DNA from: Blastocatellia bacterium
GTDB taxonomy: Bacteria > Acidobacteriota > Blastocatellia > HR10 > J050
Direction of reading: 5' to 3'
NCBI GenBank assembly: GCA_025054955.1
Contig: JANWZE010000077.1
Coordinates: 1-32,077, forward strand
DNA length: 32,077 nt
The notes below the pieces were generated by a model. The model was given only the letters and a program-made list of their open reading frames with translations. It did no database searches and was not told where the DNA came from. Position numbers and translations under genes: made by a program. The number at the start of each line of letters is the position of its first letter. Position 1 is the first letter of the stretch. This document shows positions 26,234 to 32,077 of the stretch, one piece after another.

Positions 26234-27313
26234 TCAATCGGCTTGGCGCTCAGCAGCAGCAATGGACTGGCAGACGCGCTCACCCATCTGCTGTGTTCCG
26301 ACCAGTAGGCCATCGCCGCGATACAAGTCAGCCGTCCGGTAACCGCGCTCCAGCACCGCCGTTATCGCTTGTTCGATGGCTCGCGCTTCCTGCTCCAGAT
26401 GGAACGTGTACCGAAGCATCATCGCCGCCGAAGCAATCGTGGCCAGCGGATTGGCCTTGTCTTGTCCGGCAATATCCGGGGCTGAGCCATGCACAGGCTC
26501 ATACAACCCAACACCATCACCAAGACTGGCCGAAGGTAGCAAACCGATCGAACCCGTCAGCATCGCCGCCTCATCGCTCAGAATATCGCCAAACAGATTC
26601 TCCGTCAAAATGACATCGAAATGACGCGGGCGTGTGATCAGTTGCATCGCGCAATTGTCCACGTACATGTGCTCCAGCTCAACGTCGGGATACGCCTGCG
26701 CTACCTCGCTAACCACCTGACGCCATAGCCTTGAACACTCAAGCGCATTGGCTTTGTCTACTGAAGTCACTTTGCCACGCCGCCGTCGAGCTGCATGAAA
26801 AGCGATGTGCGCGATGCGTTCGATTTCCAGTCGAGTGTAGCGCATGGTGTTGAAGGCTTCGTGGTGATTGATCCCGCGCGGCTCGCCGTAGTAGAGACCG
26901 CCGGTCAGTTCACGCACAATCAGCACATCGGTGCCGTGAACAATCTCCGGTTTGAGCGAAGAAGCATCCAGCAGCGCCGGATGCAGCATGGCTGGCCGCA
27001 GATTGGCAAACGTGCCAAGCTCGCGCCGGAGCATCAACAAGGCTCGCTCCGGCTTCAACAAGGGCGGATTGTTGTCATACTGAGGAGCCCCGACAGCGCC
27101 CAGCAACACAGCCTGCGCTTGCCGGCAAGCTTGCAACGTAGCCTCCGTCAGTGGCGTGCCATTTTGTTCTAATGAGGCGCCGCCGACCGCATGCTCCTGC
27201 AGACACAACGTATGACCAAACTTAGCAGCTACAACCTTCAACACATTGACGGCCTGTGCCACAACTTCTGGGCCAATCCCGTCACCGGGCAACACGACAA
27301 TGTTCAATTCCAT
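26234..27313 (-). CDS. leuB: 3-isopropylmalate dehydrogenase
   Basis: 359 residues, the usual length. NAD-dependent oxidative decarboxylation of 3-isopropylmalate in leucine synthesis. [10 protein letters not shown] at the start, [20 protein letters not shown]-type substrate loop ([20 protein letters not shown]), [32 protein letters not shown], and [19 protein letters not shown] with the metal-binding Asp in [11 protein letters not shown] are all typical. It lies 9 bp after the LysR gene and is probably co-transcribed with it. leuA is on the opposite side of the divergent promoter; leuC/leuD are outside the window. Confidence 0.97.
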   Translation of the reverse strand: MELNIVVLPGDGIGPEVVAQAVNVLKVVAAKFGHTLCLQEHAVGGASLEQNGTPLTEATLQACRQAQAVLLGAVGAPQYDNNPPLLKPERALLMLRRELGTFANLRPAMLHPALLDASSLKPEIVHGTDVLIVRELTGGLYYGEPRGINHHEAFNTMRYTRLEIERIAHIAFHAARRRRGKVTSVDKANALECSRLWRQVVSEVAQAYPDVELEHMYVDNCAMQLITRPRHFDVILTENLFGDILSDEAAMLTGSIGLLPSASLGDGVGLYEPVHGSAPDIAGQDKANPLATIASAAMMLRYTFHLEQEARAIEQAITAVLERGYRTADLYRGDGLLVGTQQMGERVCQSIAAAERQAD

Positions 27314-27322
27314 AGCTGTTTC

Positions 27323-28228
27323 TCATGGCGCAAACCAGTCGGCCTGGTGATTGTACGACTTGATCAGTTTCAAAAATGCAGCCGCTGCCTGCGACAGCAC
27401 GCGGTCACGCAAATAGATGACCCGCAGCGTCCGGCGAATGTGTAACCCCTGGACAGGCACGGTGACCAGTTGCTTGTTGCGAATCTCTTCCTCCACACAC
27501 AAGCGCGGCACAATCGCCAGCCCCATCCCCATCGCCACAAACCGCTTGATGGTTTCAATCGTGGCCAGCTCGATACTGATATTGAGCGGCACGCGGTGAT
27601 CGCGGAAAAATTGCACCACTTTGTCGCGCGCCGGCGATTTGACGTTGTGCGCCAAGAAACTTTCATCGCCTAATTCCCGAACACTCACTTTGCGCTTCTT
27701 GGCCAATCGGTGCTGCGGATGCATGATCAACACCAGCTCGTCTTCTAAGATCGGAAAGGTGGCAAGCTGACTATCCTGCGGATCATACGCTTGCAAAGCA
27801 AAATCAAGCCGGTGCTCTTTCACTAAGCGGGGCAACTGTTCGGAGAACGTGCGAAACACCTCAAGCTTCACGCCCGGATATTGCTGTCGGTAGGCCAGAA
27901 TGATCCGAGGCAGCAGATACAAGCTGGTACTTTCATTGGCCCCAATGATGACTTTGCCGTGATGAAGCTGTTGGAGCTCCTTGATGGCATTGATTGCTTC
28001 GGCGCGCAGATTGACGATTTTCTGCGCATACTCGAACAAGACTTCGCCTGCGTCCGTCAAGGCGACGGCTTTGCGCGAGCGATCCAATAGCGCGACCCCT
28101 ATTTCCTCTTCGAGTTTTTTGATGGCGATACTGATGGCCGGCTGCGTGCGCGCCATCTGCTCAGCCGCCCGCGAAAAACTCTGTTCTTGGGCAATGGTGA
28201 TGAGCGCCTCAAGTTGAGAGAATTCCAT
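27323..28228 (-). CDS. LysR-family transcriptional regulator of the leucine locus
   Basis: 301 residues from the ATG at 28228 (MEFSQLEALITIAQEQSFSR), the canonical LysR start; the frame continues nine codons upstream through the operator. The N-terminal winged helix-turn-helix is SFSRAAEQMARTQPAISIAI. The effector domain starts near residue 85 (GKVIIGANESTSLYLLPRII). A T-N11-A palindrome (28248-28262) lies 20 bases upstream of its start. It is divergent from leuA and followed by leuB, so it probably controls leucine synthesis in response to a pathway intermediate, as is known for LeuO/IlvY-type regulators in general. The ligand is inferred. Confidence 0.9.
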   Translation of the reverse strand: MEFSQLEALITIAQEQSFSRAAEQMARTQPAISIAIKKLEEEIGVALLDRSRKAVALTDAGEVLFEYAQKIVNLRAEAINAIKELQQLHHGKVIIGANESTSLYLLPRIILAYRQQYPGVKLEVFRTFSEQLPRLVKEHRLDFALQAYDPQDSQLATFPILEDELVLIMHPQHRLAKKRKVSVRELGDESFLAHNVKSPARDKVVQFFRDHRVPLNISIELATIETIKRFVAMGMGLAIVPRLCVEEEIRNKQLVTVPVQGLHIRRTLRVIYLRDRVLSQAAAAFLKLIKSYNHQADWFAP

Positions 28229-28247
28229 AGCGGCGGTGCATTCTATC

Positions 28248-28262
28248 ATTAGCAATGTTAAT
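28248..28262. promoter_or_regulatory. LysR-type T-N11-A operator in the LysR/leuA divergent region
   Basis: ATTAGCAATGTTAAT is a 15-bp palindrome matched at all but one pair and contains T-N11-A. It lies 20 bases before the LysR start and is centred about 65 bases upstream of the predicted leuA start, the usual place of the LysR recognition site for activation plus self-repression. Confidence 0.6.
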
Positions 28263-28283
28263 TGTCACCGAAAAAGAATAAAT

Positions 28284-28313
28284 TTTACAAACTGTCAGCC
28301 TGTTTGATAGAGT
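28284..28313 (+). promoter_or_regulatory. leuA promoter
   Basis: TTTACA (28284-28289), 18 bp and TAGAGT (28308-28313) form a moderate sigma-70 promoter, as expected for one that needs an activator. The start would be near 28320, with a leader of about 65 bases containing AAAGGA. Confidence 0.4.
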
Positions 28314-28384
28314 ATCGGCCAGTGGTGGTAGCCGCGACGAAGGCGGTGTGGGTATCCAAGGCGAGATGAAGAAAGGATCAGGTT

Positions 28385-30001
28385 ATGGAACATCGAATCA
28401 CGATCTTCGATACAACGCTGCGCGACGGCGAGCAATCGCCAGGCGCCAGCATGAACGTAGAAGAGAAACTGAAAATGGCGCGGCAGCTTCAGGCGCTCGG
28501 CGTGGACGTGATTGAAGCTGGCTTTCCGATTTCCTCCGACGAGGATTTTGAAGCCGTTCGCGCCATTGCCCGGCAGATTCGCGGCCCGATCATTGCCGGT
28601 CTGGCGCGGGCGACGCGCATAGATATTGAACGCGCGTGGGAGGCGCTGGCCGATGCCGCTCGACCGCGCATTCACACGTTCATTGCCACCTCTGACATTC
28701 ACCTAGAATACAAGCTCAAGAAAACCCGCGAGCAAGTCCTCGAAGAAGCCCGGCAAGCGGTGCGGCTGGCCAAAAGCTTCACCGAGGATGTGGAATTTTC
28801 AGCCGAGGACGCCACGCGGACAGACCTTGATTATCTCTGTCAGGTCGTTCAAGCGGTGATCGAAGAAGGCGCCACCACCGTGAACATTCCCGACACGGTT
28901 GGCTATACGATTCCCACTGAGTTCACCCACATCATCACCACGCTGCGCCAGCGTGTGCCGAACATTGACCGGTGTACATTGAGCGTGCACTGTCACAATG
29001 ACCTAGGATTGGCCGTGGCCAACTCAATTGCTGCGATTCAAGCGGGCGCCCGACAAGTCGAGTGCACCATCAATGGCATTGGCGAACGAGCGGGTAATGC
29101 GTCGTTAGAAGAGATCGTGATGGCTTTGCGCGTGCGGCATGATTTATTGCCGTTCACGACCGGCATCCATACTGAGCAGATTTACAAGACGAGCCAACTC
29201 CTGAGCAACATCACCGGCATCATGGTTCAGCCCAACAAAGCGATCGTCGGCAAAAATGCGTTTGCGCATGAAGCAGGGATTCATCAACATGGCGTGTTGA
29301 GCAATAAGCTGACCTACGAGATTATGACGCCGGAGTCGGTCGGCGTTCGTCAAAGCACACTCGTGCTGGGCAAACATTCGGGCCGGCACGCGCTGAAGCA
29401 GCGGTTTGAGGAGATGGGCTATCAGCTTTCGCGGGCTGAACTGGATAAAGCCTACAAGCTGTTCACCAAGCTCGCTGACCGCAAGAAAGAAGTGTTTGAA
29501 GAAGATTTGATAGCTATTCTGCAAGATGGTCTGCGTGATATTCCTGAAACATACGCTTTGCGGCTTGTGCAAGCGCTGGCCGGAAATCATAAACCTTCGA
29601 CGGCGACCGTGGTGTTGGAGCGCGATGGGCAAGTCTTCGTTCAATCGGCCACCGGCGATGGGCCTGTGGCCGCTGCGTATGAAGCGATTGACCAAATCAC
29701 AGGGCTGCGCGGGCAGGTAGTGGATTATACGATTCGCTCTGTCTCGCGTGGTCGGGATGCTGTCGGTGAAGTGTTTGTCCATGTTGACTTCGATGGTCGC
29801 ATGTTCACGGGCAAGGCGGCCAGCACAGACATTGTTGACGCCAGCGCGCGCGCCTACTTGCATTCGGTCAATAAATTGATGTATGCTAACCGCCGTCGAA
29901 CAGCAGTTGACACGGACAAGTCGGTTGAGACGATAGCACAGGCAGAGTTGGCAGATGAAACGTGCTCATCACGTCGAGTGACGAGTGATGAGCGATGGTG
30001 A
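28385..30001 (+). CDS. leuA: 2-isopropylmalate synthase
   Basis: 538 residues. First committed step of leucine synthesis: acetyl-CoA plus 2-oxoisovalerate. [16 protein letters not shown] (Arg13, Asp14) opens the barrel; [10 protein letters not shown] holds His202 and His204; [18 protein letters not shown] and [17 protein letters not shown] follow. The C-terminal regulatory domain lies at about 385-505, so the enzyme should be feedback-controlled by leucine. The last ~30 residues ([20 protein letters not shown] onward) go beyond the usual end and are Ser/Glu/Asp-rich. AAAGGA lies about eight bases before the ATG. Divergent from the LysR gene, which probably activates it. Confidence 0.96.
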   Translation: MEHRITIFDTTLRDGEQSPGASMNVEEKLKMARQLQALGVDVIEAGFPISSDEDFEAVRAIARQIRGPIIAGLARATRIDIERAWEALADAARPRIHTFIATSDIHLEYKLKKTREQVLEEARQAVRLAKSFTEDVEFSAEDATRTDLDYLCQVVQAVIEEGATTVNIPDTVGYTIPTEFTHIITTLRQRVPNIDRCTLSVHCHNDLGLAVANSIAAIQAGARQVECTINGIGERAGNASLEEIVMALRVRHDLLPFTTGIHTEQIYKTSQLLSNITGIMVQPNKAIVGKNAFAHEAGIHQHGVLSNKLTYEIMTPESVGVRQSTLVLGKHSGRHALKQRFEEMGYQLSRAELDKAYKLFTKLADRKKEVFEEDLIAILQDGLRDIPETYALRLVQALAGNHKPSTATVVLERDGQVFVQSATGDGPVAAAYEAIDQITGLRGQVVDYTIRSVSRGRDAVGEVFVHVDFDGRMFTGKAASTDIVDASARAYLHSVNKLMYANRRRTAVDTDKSVETIAQAELADETCSSRRVTSDERW

Positions 30002-30148
30002 GTATTTGGGGTGTCGCGGAGTTTTATGGACGCGAGAATGAGACAAGGCGTCAATGGCCGGATTTACCGGATTTGCGTGGGCTGGTTGCTTGATAATCAC
30101 AAGAACCAGCAGCCGCCCAGCTCATGAACCCTCCTCCTGCACTCAGCC

Positions 30149-30185
30149 CTGGAGGGAAGAGCCACCCCCGGCTCTTCTCCTCCAG
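30149..30185. repeat. Long imperfect hairpin
   Basis: CTGGAGGGAAGAGCC (30149-30163) pairs with GGCTCTTCTCCTCCAG (30170-30185) with a single bulged base around a six-base loop, giving a 15-bp stem. It directly precedes a second, terminator-like hairpin. It could form in either strand's RNA. Confidence 0.5.
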
Positions 30186-30196
30186 AACCACACGAT

Positions 30197-30235
30197 GGGG
30201 GCGGATAAAGTCCTCCGCCCCCGATTTTGTTTTTT
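30197..30235 (+). terminator. Rho-independent terminator after leuA
   Basis: GGGGGCGGA (30197-30205) and TCCGCCCCC (30214-30222) form a perfect 9-bp GC-rich stem with an 8-base loop, followed by GATTTTGTTTTTT. The shape and T-run are classical on the plus strand. It is about 195 bases past the leuA stop. Confidence 0.65.
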
Positions 30236-30298
30236 GAGCACTGGCCAAGCCGCGATGCTCGGTTCCTCGCCCCAACCCGCCCGCCTCCGAAGACCGTT

Positions 30299-30403
30299 CC
30301 GATACCGCAAACTCGTGTGTTGAGCTGCCGCCTTGACAGCGGATGATGTTGTATCCATTCTTGCGCACTCCGAGACCGCAAACTCGCGTGTCGAGCTGCG
30401 GCC
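30299..30403. repeat. Pair of 34-bp direct repeats, offset 71 bp
   Basis: The 34 bases at 30299-30332 (CCGATACCGCAAACTCGTGT and on) recur at 30370-30403 with four mismatches; the 37 bases between are unrelated. The gap 30002-30728 carries no gene I can support: its long minus-strand frames (for example 30051-30491) run through these repeats and hairpins and look non-coding. Confidence 0.55.
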
Positions 30404-30578
30404 GCATGGTGTCCGATTTTTCCCCAGAAAATCCACGCTGACGCGAAGCAGGAGTCGGGCAACCGCTCATGTACTCCTGGCACGCCACCAACGATCAAAA
30501 AGAGAAATTCTTTCGCATCGGTAGCGCGCTTGATAGGTTAATCTCTCCGGTGAGAATATCCACGAATCCCTGAGTTTC

Positions 30579-30607
30579 TTGACGCCCTCTTACTCGACGG
30601 GTATCTT
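30579..30607 (+). promoter_or_regulatory. Possible promoter of the Rieske ferredoxin gene
   Basis: TTGACG (30579-30584), 17 bp and TATCTT (30602-30607). The leader would be about 115 bases to the ATG at 30729. Confidence 0.35.
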
Positions 30608-30728
30608 ACCATGCTCAACGACGATCTTTCAGGCGTTTGCCCATGAGTTTTCGCGCGCGACGCACTATCAAATGGTGATTTTCGCCTCGTTGGCGCGCTT
30701 CGTGGGCACTTTGGAAGGAGGCGCGTTT

Positions 30729-31037
30729 ATGGGAGAGTTCATCAAAGTCGCCAAGACGAGCGAGATTGCGCCGGGCACAGCCCGGATGGTTCAGGTTCAA
30801 GGTCTTGAGCTGGCTGTCTTCAATGTGGACGGCTGCTACTATGCCATCGGCAATCACTGCACTCACGTTGGTGGGCCGTTGGCCGAAGGACACATCACCG
30901 GTGACGAGGTGACGTGTCCGTGGCACGGCGCTCGATTCAAAATTTCGACCGGCGAGGCACTCGGCGGGCCGGCGCGCGGTGGTGCGACCTCGTATCAGGT
31001 CCGCGTGGTCGGCGATGACATCGAAATTGAAGTGTGA
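30729..31037 (+). CDS. Rieske-type [2Fe-2S] ferredoxin
   Basis: 102 residues from the ATG at 30729, preceded by AAGGAGG; the frame reaches 50 codons further upstream but that part has no ribosome site and no domain. The cluster ligands are Cys44 and His46 (NHCTHVGG) and Cys63 and His66 (CPWHGARF), in the C-x-H-x16-C-x2-H form of soluble Rieske ferredoxins such as those of dioxygenases and of NirD-like proteins. It would carry one electron to an oxygenase or reductase. No partner enzyme is adjacent. Confidence 0.92.
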   Translation: MGEFIKVAKTSEIAPGTARMVQVQGLELAVFNVDGCYYAIGNHCTHVGGPLAEGHITGDEVTCPWHGARFKISTGEALGGPARGGATSYQVRVVGDDIEIEV

Positions 31038-31181
31038 TGAGCGTACCCTCCTGTACAGCGGGTTTCGCTTGCGGGTTCGTCTCTGACGGTCATGCTGCCC
31101 ACGACCGACCTGCCTTTGCTCCCGAACGTCCATCTGAAAACCGCTGTCATGGGCGGACGAAAGCTGTCACTGAACGCCGCA

Positions 31182-31288
31182 TCAACAGCACACGGTAGCA
31201 ATGCAACAACAACACCTTTACCGGAACGATCAGCCAATCACGCACCTTGAGCCTCAACAGCACACGGTAGCAATGCAACAACAACACC
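31182..31288. repeat. Pair of identical 35-bp direct repeats, offset 72 bp
   Basis: The 35 bases at 31182-31216 (TCAACAGCACACGGTAGCAA and on) recur without any mismatch at 31254-31288. The 37 bases between are unrelated. Each copy contains the same ATG (31201 and 31273), so the DUF1232 gene has two identical possible starts 24 codons apart. Confidence 0.85.
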
Positions 31289-31653
31289 GCCGCCGATCCA
31301 TCCGACGTTATATCACGCTGATTCCAAACTTCATCAGGTTGATCGGCCGATTGATGCGTGATCCACGTGTCTCGAAGGCTGATCGCGCTATTCTTTTGGC
31401 GACCATCCTCTACACGCTGACGCCACTAGACCTGCTGGCTGATTTCATTCCTTTTTGGGGCTTAGTTGACGACACCTTTCTGATCGGAGTGGCTTTGACG
31501 CGCTTGCTGTTGCGGGCTGGCGAGGAACCATTGCGAGACAATTGGTCTGGAGAGGGCGACATCGTCGGATTGATCAACGCCATGCGTCGCGTGGCAGAAG
31601 TTTTGCTGCCGCGGCGCATTCGTCAGCAATTGTTGGGAAAAGTTCAGGACTGA
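31201..31653 (+). CDS. DUF1232 (YkvA-like) membrane protein
   Basis: 150 residues from 31201, or 126 from the in-frame ATG at 31273. The family motif lies in YTLTPLDLLADFIPFWGLVD, a short hairpin-like hydrophobic region typical of DUF1232, with a charged Arg-rich stretch before it (RRRSIRRY). The remaining part is helical (GLINAMRRVAEVLLPRRIRQ). Both candidate starts lie in identical 35-bp repeats and have no clear ribosome site, so the first 24 residues may not be translated. Molecular function of the family is not established; it is found in many bacteria near envelope genes. Confidence 0.8.
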   Translation: MQQQHLYRNDQPITHLEPQQHTVAMQQQHRRRSIRRYITLIPNFIRLIGRLMRDPRVSKADRAILLATILYTLTPLDLLADFIPFWGLVDDTFLIGVALTRLLLRAGEEPLRDNWSGEGDIVGLINAMRRVAEVLLPRRIRQQLLGKVQD

Positions 31654-31799
31654 CAGCCAGCGGCATTTTACTAGCGCCAAAAGCGATTACGGATTGAAAC
31701 AACGCAGCGTGACAAGTAGCCACAATCAAACTGCACATGGCGTTTTCAAAGGAATCGCTCCTATACAACAGCACGCCAGGAAGCATGAAAATACAATTC

Positions 31800-31826
31800 T
31801 TTCGTGAGTTTCGTGTGTTTCGTGGG
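31800..31826. repeat. Three 9-bp tandem units TTTCGTGNN
   Basis: TTTCGTGAG, TTTCGTGTG and TTTCGTGGG follow one another without gaps. The 198-base gap between the DUF1232 gene and gmhA (31654-31851) holds only this and AT-rich sequence. Confidence 0.6.
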
Positions 31827-31851
31827 CTATTTTCAAGGAAGGTTATGCCGC

Positions 31852-32077
31852 TCAACCGGACGACTGCGAGTAAAGCGATTGCTCGACTAACTCGCACACG
31901 ATATGTCCGATGGTGATATGCACTTCTTGAATGCGCGAGGTCGAATCGCTCGGCACGATGATGGCCAGGTCAACCAAATCCTTGACTACGCCGCCATCTT
32001 TGCCCAGCAAGCCAATGGTGTGTAATCCACGTTGCCGTGCTGCCTGAACACCCCGAACCACATTGGGCGAGCGACCG
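31852..32077 (-). CDS. gmhA: Sedoheptulose-7-phosphate isomerase, C-terminal part (runs off the window)
   Basis: The frame is open to the window edge; about 75 residues from GRSPNVVRGVQAARQRGLHT to the stop are visible. GRSPNVV, IGLLGKDGGVVKDLVDLAII, VPSDSTSRIQEVHITIGHIV and CELVEQ match the SIS-domain isomerase GmhA, which makes heptose phosphate for lipopolysaccharide. The N-terminal half is outside. The stop is at 31852. The presence of this gene suggests an LPS-bearing, Gram-negative envelope. Confidence 0.88.
   Translation of the reverse strand, partial: GRSPNVVRGVQAARQRGLHTIGLLGKDGGVVKDLVDLAIIVPSDSTSRIQEVHITIGHIVCELVEQSLYSQSSG

Noticed and set aside
30051-30491. 146-residue minus-strand reading frame
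   Set aside because: It runs through hairpins and the 34-bp repeat pair, overlaps other frames of similar length, and has no ribosome site or domain.
31182-31288. Two-repeat CRISPR array
   Set aside because: Repeat and spacer sizes fit, but there are only two units, one repeat holds a start codon, and no cas gene is present.

Overview
The window is a bacterial chromosome segment of moderate GC with tightly packed genes on both strands. I see no tRNA, rRNA, transposase, phage gene or CRISPR array. Bacillithiol-type BshA, a secreted multi-domain giant protein, an ECF-like sigma/anti-sigma/TPR-CHAT cluster, a hybrid histidine kinase and an NtrC-type regulator together suggest a soil or sediment bacterium such as an Acidobacteriota (Blastocatellia-like) lineage. 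That placement is an inference and is not proven by any marker here.

Layout. 0.2-6.8 kb (minus): a two-gene unit encoding a ~1,794-residue secreted protein with a C-terminal HEVGH zinc-peptidase-like motif, followed by a membrane-anchored protein. Its start region has an 8-bp homopolymer that puts the best start codon out of frame, and two 29-bp direct repeats that look like operators. 7.2-13.9 kb: a divergent regulatory region with a 30-residue membrane peptide to the left and, to the right, a four-gene unit: ECF-like sigma, zinc-finger anti-sigma-like protein, TPR-CHAT (caspase-like) protease, hybrid histidine kinase. 14.0-16.2 kb (minus): bshA, an nth-like glycosylase and a cupin-fold sugar-epimerase-like gene joined by ATGA overlaps. 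16.5-17.7 kb: two uncharacterised genes. 17.9-20.4 kb: an ABC exporter pair. 20.4-23.5 kb: thymidine kinase divergent from a short isopropylmalate/homocitrate synthase-like enzyme and an M20 peptidase. 23.9-26.1 kb: a lone paralogue of the anti-sigma-like protein and an NtrC-type regulator. 26.2-30.0 kb: leuB and a LysR regulator divergent from leuA, with a well-placed LysR box. 30.0-32.1 kb: a 0.7-kb repeat- and hairpin-rich gap, a Rieske ferredoxin, a DUF1232 protein and the C-terminal part of gmhA.

How the genes fit together. The most interesting unit is the sigma/anti-sigma/TPR-CHAT operon. By analogy with the type III-E CRISPR protease circuit (TPR-CHAT Csx29 cleaving the sigma inhibitor Csx30), it may be a CRISPR-independent protease-controlled transcription switch. 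The leucine locus makes a coherent regulon: LysR, leuB and leuA around one T-N11-A box. Intergenic DNA repeatedly shows pairs of ~29-36 bp direct repeats offset by 70-72 bp, with sequences that differ from locus to locus. I cannot explain this as ordinary tandem duplication.
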